In this document: positions 34,976-43,357 of the stretch, piece by piece
Layout: every line of letters starts with the position of its first letter
Position numbering within the stretch: the first letter of the stretch is position 1
Assembly (NCBI RefSeq): GCF_900115345.1
Contig: NZ_FOWC01000002.1
Coordinates: forward strand, 868,001-932,000
Direction of reading: 5' to 3'
DNA from: Amycolatopsis rubida
GTDB taxonomy: Bacteria; Actinomycetota; Actinomycetes; Mycobacteriales; Pseudonocardiaceae
DNA: 64,000 bases
Made by a program: the position numbers and the translations under genes
The notes under the pieces: generated by a model
Seen by the model: only the letters and a program-made list of their open reading frames with translations
The model's database searches: none
Told to the model about the DNA's origin: nothing

Positions 34976-37243
34976 GTGCCCGCCCCGCTCCCCGGCCCTG
35001 ACACCCGCATCGTCGAAATGAGGGTGTCCGGACTCGTGGGCACGAGCGGCGAGACGCTCCTCGACACGGTCCAGACCGTCGACGTCGCCGGCGACGAACT
35101 CGGCCGCGTGGTGCGCCCGGCCGACCGGCTGCGGCGCCCGGCTCCCGGTCCGGTGGTACCCGCGCTCGGCCGGTCGATCCCGCGCACCGTCGAAGGCTAC
35201 CTGTGGAGCGGCATGACCTCCGGCGGCGTCGCGAAGGCCGCCTGGGCGCTGCTGTTCCCGTTCTCGCTGGCGAACGTCGCGTTCTGGATGCTGCCGCCGG
35301 TCCACCGCGGCCGCTGGCTCGGCGGCCTGTGCCGCGGCCTGCTGCGGATCGCCTCGGTGCTGCTCACCATGCTGCTGGTCAGCCAGGTCGCGGCCGCGGT
35401 ACTGGACCTCGTCGCCGCCCAATGCCTCGCCCCCGGACGCGCCTGCCTCACCTGGGTGACCCCGGAGCTGCGCGAGGGACCGCTGCGGATCGGCATCGGC
35501 GTAGCGCTGCTCTTGGCCCTGGTCTACGCCCTGCACCGGATCTCGGCGACGAACTGGCGCGTCCGCCCGCCCGGACATCCCGGCCGCAAAGGCGTCCCGA
35601 TGCGGTTGCGCGCCGATCCGGAAGCGCCCGGAATGTCCGCGACGCACGCCGTTGCCGCACTCGCCTGCATCGCCTTGCTTTTGCTGGGCGGACCATTCCA
35701 CGTGCCCACGAAAATCCCGCAATTGATCGCGTGGATTTGCACCCTCGCCCTGGTCCTCGCGGTTTTGCTCGGCGGCGCGATCGGCAGCGACACCGGCGCC
35801 ATCGCACGCCGAAGCTTGCTCACCTTCGCGACGCTGCTGGTCATCTACGCCACCGTGCTGGCCGCGCCAGTCGACAACCGGTTGCCCGGCGTCGACAACA
35901 CCGTCGAAGGACTCGGCGGCTCTCTGCTCGTGGTGACCGTGCTGTTCGCACTCGCGCTGATCCCGTCGGCGCTGCTGGCCCGCCCCGCCTGGCGCGACCG
36001 CCCGCGCCGGCTCCGCCCGTGGCTGGGCGGCTGGGCAGCGGCCCCGGTACTCGCCCTCGCGGGCCTCCTCGGCGGCGGTTTCGGCGCCGGACTGGCGATC
36101 GCTGTCCGAAAACTGCTCCGCGAGGAAAACCTGGCCCTGCCCACGACATACGACCTGGTCACCGTCCTGTGGGGCGGCGGACTCGGCCTGATGGCCCTGC
36201 TCGCCATCGCCGGGTACGCCATCGCCGTCCCCCTGCGCCGCCGCCGACGCGGCATCCCGCCCATCGTCGAACTGATGGAACACGACGAACAACAGGAACA
36301 AGACGCCGCCCGAGCCTGGGCACGCTCGGCCTGGGAACGCCGCCACCTGCACCATCTGGCCGTGATCGTCGCACTGGGTCTCTGCGTCGGCGCGATCGCA
36401 CTGCTGGTCGTACGCTTCGGCTTCACCCTGCAACCAGGCTGGTTCACCACCGTCTCGGCGATCGGCGTATTCGCGCTAGGCGCGCTGGCCGCCGGTCTGC
36501 TGCGAGTGGTCTACTCCGCGGCACGCTCCCCACAACGAAGCCGCCACCTGGGCGCGCTGGCGGATCTGGTCTCGTTCTGGCCGCGCGCCGCGCACCCCGG
36601 CGTACCCCCTTGCTACGCGCTCAAGGTCGTTCCCGAACTGGCCGCACGGGTCAAGGAACACCTCGCCGAACCCGGCACCCGAGTCGTCCTGTCCGGCCTG
36701 AACCTTGGCAGCATCCTCACCGTGCTCACCGCAGCTCAACTCAGCGCCGAACTCCCCCCGGACGAACGCGACCGACTCGGCCTCCTCACCGCGGGCTCCC
36801 CCTTGCAATGGGGCTACCAGCGCGCTTTCCCCGCAGTCCTGCCCCAGGACTCACTGGCCGACTTGTTCTCGTCGCTGGACGGCCGCTGGCGCGCACTGTG
36901 CCGAGGCACCGACATCTTCGGCGGCGGCGTAACCACCTGGCGCCACCAAACGAGCAACGGCCACCTGCTGGGCGAGGGCTACCTCCCCGAAGGCAAATGG
37001 GGCGCACTGGAAACCACCCCAGACGACGCGGGAGTCCTCATCCTCGGCGGCGACCATTGGGTCCCCGACCCCCTGCGAGCCCCCGACGGCCGCAGCCGCT
37101 GGGCCCCCGGAGTCCTCAAACACACCGAGTATTTGGCCGACCCGGAGTGGGACAACGCGGTCGCGATGGCCGCGGGCCTAGGCCGCCCCAAAACCCTGGG
37201 CGAACAAGGCTCCCTGTTCGGCGACCTCCCTCGCCCCCGCTAA
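34976..37243 (+). CDS. Polytopic membrane protein with lipase-like C-terminal domain
   Basis: A 755-residue protein with about ten transmembrane segments between residues 85 and 520 (for example ALACIALLLLGGPFHV, LIAWICTLALVLAVLLGGAI, WFTTVSAIGVFALGALAAGL) and a cytoplasmic C-terminal alpha/beta-hydrolase-like part. Relatives have a GHSxG nucleophile elbow; here it reads VVLSGLNLGSILTVL with asparagine (N576) where serine belongs. The LLTAGSPLQWGYQRAFPAVL and WRALCRGTDIFGG blocks are otherwise kept. It is probably not a hydrolase, or works differently. GTG at 34976 behind GAGGAGAG. Function unknown. Confidence 0.75.
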   Translation: MPAPLPGPDTRIVEMRVSGLVGTSGETLLDTVQTVDVAGDELGRVVRPADRLRRPAPGPVVPALGRSIPRTVEGYLWSGMTSGGVAKAAWALLFPFSLANVAFWMLPPVHRGRWLGGLCRGLLRIASVLLTMLLVSQVAAAVLDLVAAQCLAPGRACLTWVTPELREGPLRIGIGVALLLALVYALHRISATNWRVRPPGHPGRKGVPMRLRADPEAPGMSATHAVAALACIALLLLGGPFHVPTKIPQLIAWICTLALVLAVLLGGAIGSDTGAIARRSLLTFATLLVIYATVLAAPVDNRLPGVDNTVEGLGGSLLVVTVLFALALIPSALLARPAWRDRPRRLRPWLGGWAAAPVLALAGLLGGGFGAGLAIAVRKLLREENLALPTTYDLVTVLWGGGLGLMALLAIAGYAIAVPLRRRRRGIPPIVELMEHDEQQEQDAARAWARSAWERRHLHHLAVIVALGLCVGAIALLVVRFGFTLQPGWFTTVSAIGVFALGALAAGLLRVVYSAARSPQRSRHLGALADLVSFWPRAAHPGVPPCYALKVVPELAARVKEHLAEPGTRVVLSGLNLGSILTVLTAAQLSAELPPDERDRLGLLTAGSPLQWGYQRAFPAVLPQDSLADLFSSLDGRWRALCRGTDIFGGGVTTWRHQTSNGHLLGEGYLPEGKWGALETTPDDAGVLILGGDHWVPDPLRAPDGRSRWAPGVLKHTEYLADPEWDNAVAMAAGLGRPKTLGEQGSLFGDLPRPR

Positions 37244-37255
37244 CTCCCCCGGGAG

Positions 37256-37523
37256 GTCCGTGAGGGCCACCCTCACAGCCGCTGATTCCCTCACGACCAG
37301 CCACCACCACCGCCGCCCGCCCGCTGAGAGCGCCCCACTCGCGAAACCGCGGCCGGTGCACCCACACCACCCCCGCGCTCCGATCCGGAGCCGCAATGCG
37401 GACGGCGGGTGCTTGTCAAGGCATCCTTCCCGCCTTGACAAGCACCCGCCGTCCGTCAGCACGATCGGGCTTCGGGGTGCCCCAAACCAGACCGGGCGCA
37501 ATGTCGCGGCCAGGCGACGAGCC
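37256..37523. repeat. Composite intergenic repeat region, copy 1
   Basis: It begins GTCCGTGAGGGCCACC with two alternative hairpins (GTGAGGG-CCA-CCCTCAC, and CGTGAGGG with CCCTCACG at 37288), contains a separate 23-bp perfect hairpin, and ends at 37470-37523 with CTTCGGGGTGCCCCA and GCAATGTCGC plus GCCAGGCGACGAGCC. The same start and end pieces, in the same order and orientation, occur at 47072-47237. Both regions lie between converging genes. Confidence 0.8.
37400..37454. terminator. 23-bp perfect hairpin
   Basis: GGACGGCGGGTGCTTGTCAA plus GGC at 37400-37422 is perfectly complementary to 37432-37454 with a 9-base loop. It lies between the converging membrane-protein gene and the LAxTG gene and should stop transcription from both sides. 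Confidence 0.85.
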
Positions 37524-37538
37524 GAACCCCTACCGCGA

Positions 37539-38246
37539 TCAGTTAGTCCCGCGACGACGCAGCTTCAGCAGCACCAGCAGACCGCCGCCGCCGACAATCA
37601 ACACCCCGCCGACCCAAAACAGCCAAGCGTTGTCGAACCCGGTGTTAGCCAACCCGCCACCGGTCCCGTTCTGGTTCCCAGCAGGCACAACAGCCGGAGC
37701 ACTAGTCGTAGTCGGCGCGACAGTCACACTGGACGGAGCCGAAGTGGGCGAAGCGGACGGCGCGGGGGAAGTCGGCTCAGACGGCGAAGTAGGCGTCTCG
37801 GAAACCGGCGGCTTAGTCGGCGCGGTCTTCACGCCACAGGCGAACCACCGATCGATCTTGGGCTGCGACCCGTCATGGTTGTGCGGCGCGACCAGGTCCT
37901 TCCAAGGCGCGACCTCGGGCAGCTTCTTCTTCCCCGGCACATAAACCGCGTGCCCGTCGTCGCCACCCACGACCACGATGGCCTCGACCGTGACCCCCTC
38001 GGCAGCCTCGGTGATCGTCAGCGTCTTCTCGCCGGCCCCGCCGGTGAACTTCACCTCACCCTGGTCCAGCGTCTTACCGCTGACCCCTTCGACCTTGCTG
38101 CAGTCAGTGATCTTCGTACCCGGAACCGGGTGCCCGCGGTCGTCGCCGGTGGTGCAAGCAAGCGCCGACGTCGCGGTGCCGAGCAGGGCAAGTCCAGCGA
38201 CCGCGGCGACCGCGAACCCGGCGCGAAGTTTGGTGGGGATAGGCAT
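37539..38246 (-). CDS. LAxTG-anchored surface protein
   Basis: A 235-residue exported protein. A signal peptide (AGFAVAAVAGLALLGTATSA) is followed by a globular part with three cysteines (about 31-140), a Pro/Thr/Ser-rich stalk, and a sorting signal: LANTG (199-203), a hydrophobic helix and the basic tail KLRRRGTN. LAxTG is the motif of class E sortases in high-GC actinobacteria, so it should be linked to peptidoglycan. No sortase gene is in the window. The folded domain (KTLTITEAAEGVTVEAIVVV, GSQPKIDRWFACGVK) is not one I can name. ATG at 38246 behind GAGGAG. Confidence 0.87.
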   Translation of the reverse strand: MPIPTKLRAGFAVAAVAGLALLGTATSALACTTGDDRGHPVPGTKITDCSKVEGVSGKTLDQGEVKFTGGAGEKTLTITEAAEGVTVEAIVVVGGDDGHAVYVPGKKKLPEVAPWKDLVAPHNHDGSQPKIDRWFACGVKTAPTKPPVSETPTSPSEPTSPAPSASPTSAPSSVTVAPTTTSAPAVVPAGNQNGTGGGLANTGFDNAWLFWVGGVLIVGGGGLLVLLKLRRRGTN

Positions 38247-38476
38247 GGAGTTACTCCTCGAAGGAAATTCCGAACGGGGGAAAGCGCATGCGGAAAACCA
38301 CGACCCTCCGGAGGAACCCCGACCACTGTTCGCGCGAATTACCCGAGAGTGATTAACCCGTCAGAGGGAAGACGACGCGGAGAGTATCGCACTCGCAGTG
38401 GCCCGATCGCCCTGGGTTCGCGTCGCCGCCCGAACCGAAATCCGCGAGTTGCGCGCCCGTGCCCGCCCATGCGAAA

Positions 38477-38507
38477 CGGCCCGCCGCCCACACTGGGCGA
38501 CGGGCCG
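38477..38507 (-). terminator. Terminator after the APC permease
   Basis: A 14-bp stem with one mismatch (CGGCCCGCCGCCCA against TGGGCGACGGGCCG) followed on the minus strand by TTT, 19 bases past the permease stop. Confidence 0.8.
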
Positions 38508-38525
38508 CTGAGCAGCGAAAACAGG

Positions 38526-40070
38526 TCAGTCGGCAACCGGCGGCGGTGGCTCGGAAACCGCCCCGCCCTGTTCGACGCCCGACTGCCGCTTCCCCAGCAG
38601 TGAATGCCGGCGGCTGTAGGCGAAGTAGATGACCACGCCGATCACCATCCAGGCGACGAACCGCAGCCAGGTCAGCACGGTCAGGTTCAGCATCAGCCAC
38701 AGGCACGCCAGGATCGCCAGCGGCGCGATGACCCACACGCCCGGCACGCGGAACGCGCGGGTGAGGTCGGGGCGGGTCTTGCGCAGGATCAGCACGCCCG
38801 CGGACACGAGGATGAACGCGAACAGCGTGCCGACGTTGACCATTTCCTCAAGCTTGTCGGCCGGGAAGAACGTCGCGCCTGCCGCGACCAGGGCACCGAC
38901 CACGAGCGTCGCGCGCTTCGGCGTCCCGCGATCGCTCGTCTTGGCCAGCGAACGCGGCATGAGACCGTCGCGGGACATCGCGAAGATGATCCGCACCTGG
39001 CCGAGCATCAGGACCATGACGACGGTGGTCAGCCCGGCCAGCGCACCGACGGAGATGACGTTCGCGGCCCAGTCGACGCCGTTCGCGGAGAACGCGGTGG
39101 CGAGCGTCTTGTGGCTGCCGTCGCCCGCCGAGGTCGACAGGTCGGTGTAGGGCACCATGCCGACGACCACGAGCGACACCGCGACGTACAGGACGGTCAC
39201 GATCGCCAGCGAGCCGAAAATGCCGCGCGGCACGGCCTTCTGCGGGTTGCGGGTCTCCTCCGCGGTGGTCGCGACGATGTCGAAGCCGATGAACGCGAAG
39301 AACACGATCGACGCGCCGGCCAGCAGGCCGAAGATGCCGAAGGAGCTGCTGCCGCCGCCGGCGAGGAGCGAGAACAGCGACTGGTCGACGCCGCTTTCGC
39401 CGGCGCCCGCCGGTTTGCCCTCGGGAATGAAAGGCGTGTAGTTGCTCGACTTGATGTAGAAAATGCCGAGGATGACCACGAACAGCACGACGGCGACCTT
39501 GATGCCGGTGATCACCATCGAGAACCGCGACGACAGCTTCGTGCCGATCACCAGCAGCGTCACCAGGACCACCACCACGATCAGCGCGCCCCAGTCGAAA
39601 CCGAATCCGCCGCCGAGATCGATCGACGTCTTGGTGCCCTTGCCGAAGATGTACTCCAGCACCGTCTGCAGATAAGACGACCAGCCCTTGGCGACCGCGG
39701 CGGCGCCGACAGCCAGCTCCAGGATCAGGTCCCAGCCGATGATCCACGCCATGAACTCGCCGAAGGTGGCGTAGGAGAACGTGTACGCGCTGCCCGCGAC
39801 CGGGACGGTGGAAGCGAATTCGGCGTAGCACAACGCGGCGAGCGCACAGGCGATCGCCGCGATCACGAACGCGACGGACACCGACGGACCGGCGAAGTCC
39901 CCTGCCGTGCGCGCGGTGAGCGTGAAGATGCCAGCACCGATGACCACCGCGACGCCGAAGACCGTGAGGTCCCACGCGCCCAGGTTCCTGCGGAGTTTCG
40001 TCTCCGGTTCATCGGTGTCCGAAATGGACTGCTCGATTGACTTAGTGCGCCACAACCCAGTGCCGGGCAA
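38526..40070 (-). CDS. APC-superfamily amino acid permease
   Basis: A 514-residue transporter with about 12-14 transmembrane helices. The first helix FGVAVVIGAGIFTLTA, FAFIGFDIVATTAEETRNPQ and the AMSRDGLMPRSLAK block are hallmarks of the cationic amino acid transporter branch. It probably imports an amino acid by proton symport; the substrate is not clear. No ATG fits; TTG at 40070 is chosen because AGGAGG lies six bases upstream and homology starts there (LPGTGLWRTKSIEQS). No obvious operon partner; the CDF gene is 78 bases upstream on the same strand. Confidence 0.9.
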   Translation of the reverse strand: MPGTGLWRTKSIEQSISDTDEPETKLRRNLGAWDLTVFGVAVVIGAGIFTLTARTAGDFAGPSVSVAFVIAAIACALAALCYAEFASTVPVAGSAYTFSYATFGEFMAWIIGWDLILELAVGAAAVAKGWSSYLQTVLEYIFGKGTKTSIDLGGGFGFDWGALIVVVVLVTLLVIGTKLSSRFSMVITGIKVAVVLFVVILGIFYIKSSNYTPFIPEGKPAGAGESGVDQSLFSLLAGGGSSSFGIFGLLAGASIVFFAFIGFDIVATTAEETRNPQKAVPRGIFGSLAIVTVLYVAVSLVVVGMVPYTDLSTSAGDGSHKTLATAFSANGVDWAANVISVGALAGLTTVVMVLMLGQVRIIFAMSRDGLMPRSLAKTSDRGTPKRATLVVGALVAAGATFFPADKLEEMVNVGTLFAFILVSAGVLILRKTRPDLTRAFRVPGVWVIAPLAILACLWLMLNLTVLTWLRFVAWMVIGVVIYFAYSRRHSLLGKRQSGVEQGGAVSEPPPPVAD

Positions 40071-40148
40071 CGTTGACCTCCTGCGGTGACCTTCGTGGGG
40101 ACCGGGCGCCACCCTAGCCTGTCAGTTGGGCGCCAGCTGTCCGGACAG

Positions 40149-41063
40149 TCAGCGCGCCTCGCGGTCGAGGTCGGGCTCCAGGTAAATCAGTGTCGCGACG
40201 GGAACCTTCGCGCGCACACGGGCCTCGGCGTCGTCGATCGCGCCGGCGACCGCGGCGGTGTCGAGACCGGGCACGAGCGCGAGCTTCGCGGCGATCAGCA
40301 GCTCGTCCGGGCCGAGGTACTGGGTGCGGATGTGGATGACGCGCTCGACCTTGCCCGCGGCCAGCTCGTCCACGATGGTCGCGAGATCGGTTTCGGTCGC
40401 GCCCTCACCGATCAGCAGGCTCTTCATCTCGACGATCAGGATGATCGCGATGACGCCGAGCAGCACCCCGATGAAGACCGTGCCGATGCCGTCGAACACC
40501 GGGTTTCCGGTCAGCACCGACAGCCCGACGCCGAGCAACGCGAACACGAGGCCGAGCAGCGCGCCGGAATCCTCCAGCAGCACGACCGGCAGCTCGGGTT
40601 CCTTGGCCTGGCGGATGAACCGCCACCAGCTCGCATTGCCCTTGATCTTGCGCGATTCGCCCATCGCGGTGCGGAAGCTGTAGCCCTCAAGGCAGATCGC
40701 GACGAGCAGAATGACCACCGCGACGACCGGCGTCTCCAGCGGCTGCGGCTCGATGATCTTGTGAATGCCCTCGTAGAGCGCGAACGCCGCGCCGAGGGTG
40801 AAGAGCATGAGCGCGACGATGAACGAGTAGAAGTACCGCTCGCGGCCGAACCCGAACGGATGCTCCCGGGTGGCGCGCCGCTTCGAGGTCTTCTGCCCGA
40901 GCAGCAGCAACCCCTGGTTCGACGTGTCGGCCAGCGAGTGCACCGCCTCCGCCAGCATCGACGACGACCCGGTGACCAGGAAGCCGGCGAACTTGGCCAC
41001 CGCGATCCCGGCATTGGCGGCGAGCGCCGCGATGATCGCCTTGGTTCCCCCGCCAGCTGACAC
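40149..41063 (-). CDS. Cation diffusion facilitator (CDF) metal transporter
   Basis: A 304-residue divalent-metal/proton antiporter with six predicted helices and a C-terminal cytoplasmic domain. The metal-site motif in helix 2 is AEAVHSLADTSNQ (H42, D46), with the RRATREHPFGFGRERYFYS loop and the helix-5 site LEDSGALLGL. Such proteins export Zn, Fe, Mn or Co; the exact metal is not readable. Start is GTG at 41063 after GGGA. The C-terminal ferredoxin-like domain (VERVIHIRTQYLGPDELLIA) is complete. Confidence 0.9.
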   Translation of the reverse strand: MSAGGGTKAIIAALAANAGIAVAKFAGFLVTGSSSMLAEAVHSLADTSNQGLLLLGQKTSKRRATREHPFGFGRERYFYSFIVALMLFTLGAAFALYEGIHKIIEPQPLETPVVAVVILLVAICLEGYSFRTAMGESRKIKGNASWWRFIRQAKEPELPVVLLEDSGALLGLVFALLGVGLSVLTGNPVFDGIGTVFIGVLLGVIAIILIVEMKSLLIGEGATETDLATIVDELAAGKVERVIHIRTQYLGPDELLIAAKLALVPGLDTAAVAGAIDDAEARVRAKVPVATLIYLEPDLDREAR

Positions 41064-41166
41064 TTCCCGCTCCCTGCTCCGCGCCCGAATTGCCCGGTGG
41101 GAGCCTAGAGGAGCCTTGGCGGCGGGGAGCGCGGGGCCGTCACCCTGTTTGCCCGTTCTCCCCCAC

Positions 41167-41209
41167 GTATCCGATCAGATACCTCTGCGGTGGTATCCTA
41201 TCGGATACC
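41167..41209 (+). promoter_or_regulatory. Double operator upstream of the HTH antitoxin-like gene
   Basis: Two related inverted repeats, GTATCCGATCAGATACC at 41167-41183 and GGTATCCTATCGGATACC at 41192-41209 (perfect 7-bp arms), lie 24-66 bases before the HTH gene. Paired sites of this kind are typical for autorepressing antitoxins. Confidence 0.8.
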
Positions 41210-41232
41210 TGGCGGCCGCGAGGAGGGCGACG

Positions 41233-41751
41233 ATGCGCACAGCCGAACTGCTCACGACAGCACGCAGGGCAGCGGAGCTGAGCCAGCAGGAGCTGGCCCA
41301 GCGAGCAGGTACTTCGCGCCCCACCTTGTCCGCGTACGAGAGGGGCAAGAAGTCGCCCACTGTCGACACGGTCATCCGCCTGCTCGCCGGGGCGGGCTTC
41401 ACGCTTGCCCTTGAGCCGCAGTTCCTTTTCCACGAACACACGACCAGCGGCCGTTCGATTTCAGTACCCGCCAGCTTGCCCCGGCTGCCCCTCGCGAAAG
41501 CCTTCGCGACGGTTGTCCTGCCGATCGAACTCGACTGGGCAGAACCGGAACGCCGCTTCGACCTCGCCGCACGCGCGGAACGGGCCAGGGTCTACGAGAT
41601 CGTGCTGAGGGAAGGAGCGAGCGAACACATCGCGGAATACATCGATGGCGCACTGCTGGTCGACCTGTGGGACGAACTGGTCCTGCCGCGGGGTGTGCGG
41701 GCTGCCTGGGCTCCGCTCATCGAGAGCGTCCGGCCGGCAACTACGTCGTGA
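41233..41751 (+). CDS. XRE-family regulator, probable antitoxin of an AbiEii/MenAT-type pair
   Basis: A 172-residue protein with an N-terminal XRE HTH (LLTTARRAAELSQQELAQRA, GTSRPTLSAYERGKKSPTVD, TVIRLLAGAGFTLALEPQ; 5-62) and a C-terminal part (LDWAEPERRFDLAARAERAR, YEIVLREGASEHIAEYIDGA) of the type that partners nucleotidyltransferase toxins in actinobacteria. ATG at 41233 behind AGGAGGG. A double palindromic operator lies upstream. The last bases overlap the remains of the toxin gene (GTGA at 41748-41751). With the toxin dead, this is an orphan antitoxin that may still repress its promoter. Confidence 0.82.
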   Translation: MRTAELLTTARRAAELSQQELAQRAGTSRPTLSAYERGKKSPTVDTVIRLLAGAGFTLALEPQFLFHEHTTSGRSISVPASLPRLPLAKAFATVVLPIELDWAEPERRFDLAARAERARVYEIVLREGASEHIAEYIDGALLVDLWDELVLPRGVRAAWAPLIESVRPATTS

Positions 41752-42027
41752 CCGCGCCAGTGGGGGGGGCGGCGCTGCTGGCGCAACAGTCGAGGGCCGG
41801 CCGACGCAGGATCTCGACTTCTTCGCAAGCCCAGAGCACGGTGGTCGCACTTTTCGACCGTGCCGAAGCACGCGACTTCACCGACGTCTACGGGCTGTCC
41901 GCCACTTACTCAACAGGATCAGGGCTTCGATACCTCGGTGTTCGCGCAGATGCTCGGCTTCCTGTCCCGCTTCGGAAATCGGGAGCTGCCCCTCGCCCTC
42001 GACGAGGTCCCTGCGCTGCGCCGCTGA
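41748..42027 (+). pseudogene. Decayed AbiEii/AbiGii-type nucleotidyltransferase toxin
   Basis: Pieces of one protein appear in shifting frames: VTAPVGGAALLAQ, then EGRPTQDLDFFAS (the conserved nucleotidyltransferase TxDLDF block), then VALFDRAEARDFTDVYGL, then FDTSVFAQMLGFLSRFG to a stop. An intact toxin is about 200 residues or more; the central part is deleted and at least two frameshifts are present, close to a run of nine G. The start overlaps the antitoxin stop as in live operons. Family assignment rests on the DLDF and RDFxDVYxL blocks. Confidence 0.78.
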
Positions 42028-42042
42028 ACGTCTGAAGTCAGA

Positions 42043-43275
42043 TCACAGCTCGCAGGCCCCGGCTGTAGCCCGAAACAGCTGCGACCGCTCCCCGCCCCAC
42101 GGCCGTACCCGCACCGCAGGATCCGCGGCAGGCAGCCACACCGACTGCCCCCGCCGCAATTCCACCTGTTCCCCGTCCGAAGCGAGCACCAGAAGATCTC
42201 CCTCGGTGCACAACAGGATCTGCGGCCCAGCCGAGTCGACCTCGATCTCGGCGTCGTCCCCCGCCGGCCATTCCATTCGGGACAGTTCGAATTCCGGGGC
42301 GTCGGTGTGGTACACCGCCATCCGCTGGCCGGCGCATTCTCCGTGCTGCACCGGCATTTCCCCGCACGCGAAGTCGACCACGCGCAGCAGTTCCGGCACG
42401 TCCACGTGCTTCGGGGTGAGGCCGCAGCGCAGGATGTTGTCCGAGTTCGCCAGGATCTCCACCGCGGTGCCGTGCAGGTACAGGTGCAGGTTTCCGGCAG
42501 GCAGGTAGATCGCCTCGCCCGCGCGCAGGGTCAGGCGGTTGAGCAGCAGCGCGGCCAGCACGCCGGCGTCGCGCGGGTGGGTCTCGCCCAGTTCCAGGAT
42601 CGTGCGGCATTCGGTCGCGAACTCGCCGTGGTCCTGGACGTGCCGGACGCACGCGTCGAGCACCTCCGGCAGCAGTTCGTCCAGTGCGGACTGCGGCAGC
42701 GTGATCCAGGTGGTGAACAGCGCACGCAGGCCCGCCGGATCCGGTTGGGCTTCCAGCAGGCCGGTGTACTTGCCCAGCCCGGGCGTCTCGATCGCCTTCA
42801 GCAGCTTGACCGTGCGGTTCGGGTCGCGGAACCCGGCGAGCGCGTGGAACTCCGTCAGCGCGCAGACCAGCTCCGGCTTCGCCGTGGGGTCCGGGTAATT
42901 CCGGTTCGCGGCGTCGCGCGGGATGCCCAGCTTCTCCTCGCGGGCGTGTCCCTCGGCCGCCTGCGCCGCCGACGGATGCGCCTGCATCGACAGCGGTTCT
43001 TCCGCGGCGAGGATCTTCAGCAGGAACGGCAGCCGGTTGCCCCAGCGCCGCGCGCAATCCTCGCCGAGCTGGCCGACCGGATCGGCGTCGACGAGTTCGA
43101 GCAGGCTCAGTTCGGCGCCGTCCGGGCCGAGCACGTGCGACGGGTCCCCTGGGTGCGCTCCCATCCACAGCTCGGCCTCGGGGTGCGGCGCCGGCACCGG
43201 GCGTCCCTGCAACTGCGGGATCGCCGTTCGCGATCCCCAGGCGTAGGGCCGTACGGCGTTGCGCAACAGCTCCAC
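42043..43275 (-). CDS. manA: Mannose-6-phosphate isomerase, class I
   Basis: A 410-residue zinc enzyme interconverting fructose-6-phosphate and mannose-6-phosphate. The opening VRPYAWGSRTAIPQLQGRP, the zinc motif LSMQAHPS, TAKPELVCALTEFHALAGFR and the catalytic AIYLPAGNLHLYLHGTAVEI are all present. It provides mannose-6-phosphate for GDP-mannose and thus mannosylated lipids. Start is GTG at 43275 with GGGGAG upstream. Last gene of the minus-strand line manB, Trm112-like, SIS, manA, which matches Rv3255c-Rv3257c of mycobacteria. Confidence 0.95.
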   Translation of the reverse strand: MELLRNAVRPYAWGSRTAIPQLQGRPVPAPHPEAELWMGAHPGDPSHVLGPDGAELSLLELVDADPVGQLGEDCARRWGNRLPFLLKILAAEEPLSMQAHPSAAQAAEGHAREEKLGIPRDAANRNYPDPTAKPELVCALTEFHALAGFRDPNRTVKLLKAIETPGLGKYTGLLEAQPDPAGLRALFTTWITLPQSALDELLPEVLDACVRHVQDHGEFATECRTILELGETHPRDAGVLAALLLNRLTLRAGEAIYLPAGNLHLYLHGTAVEILANSDNILRCGLTPKHVDVPELLRVVDFACGEMPVQHGECAGQRMAVYHTDAPEFELSRMEWPAGDDAEIEVDSAGPQILLCTEGDLLVLASDGEQVELRRGQSVWLPAADPAVRVRPWGGERSQLFRATAGACEL

Positions 43276-43357
43276 TGTCAACTCCCCATCCTTCCCGTCG
43301 GCACTGGGCCGACGCACGCGGCGGCGGAACCGCCTGCCCGCGTTCCCCCCTGCTCCC

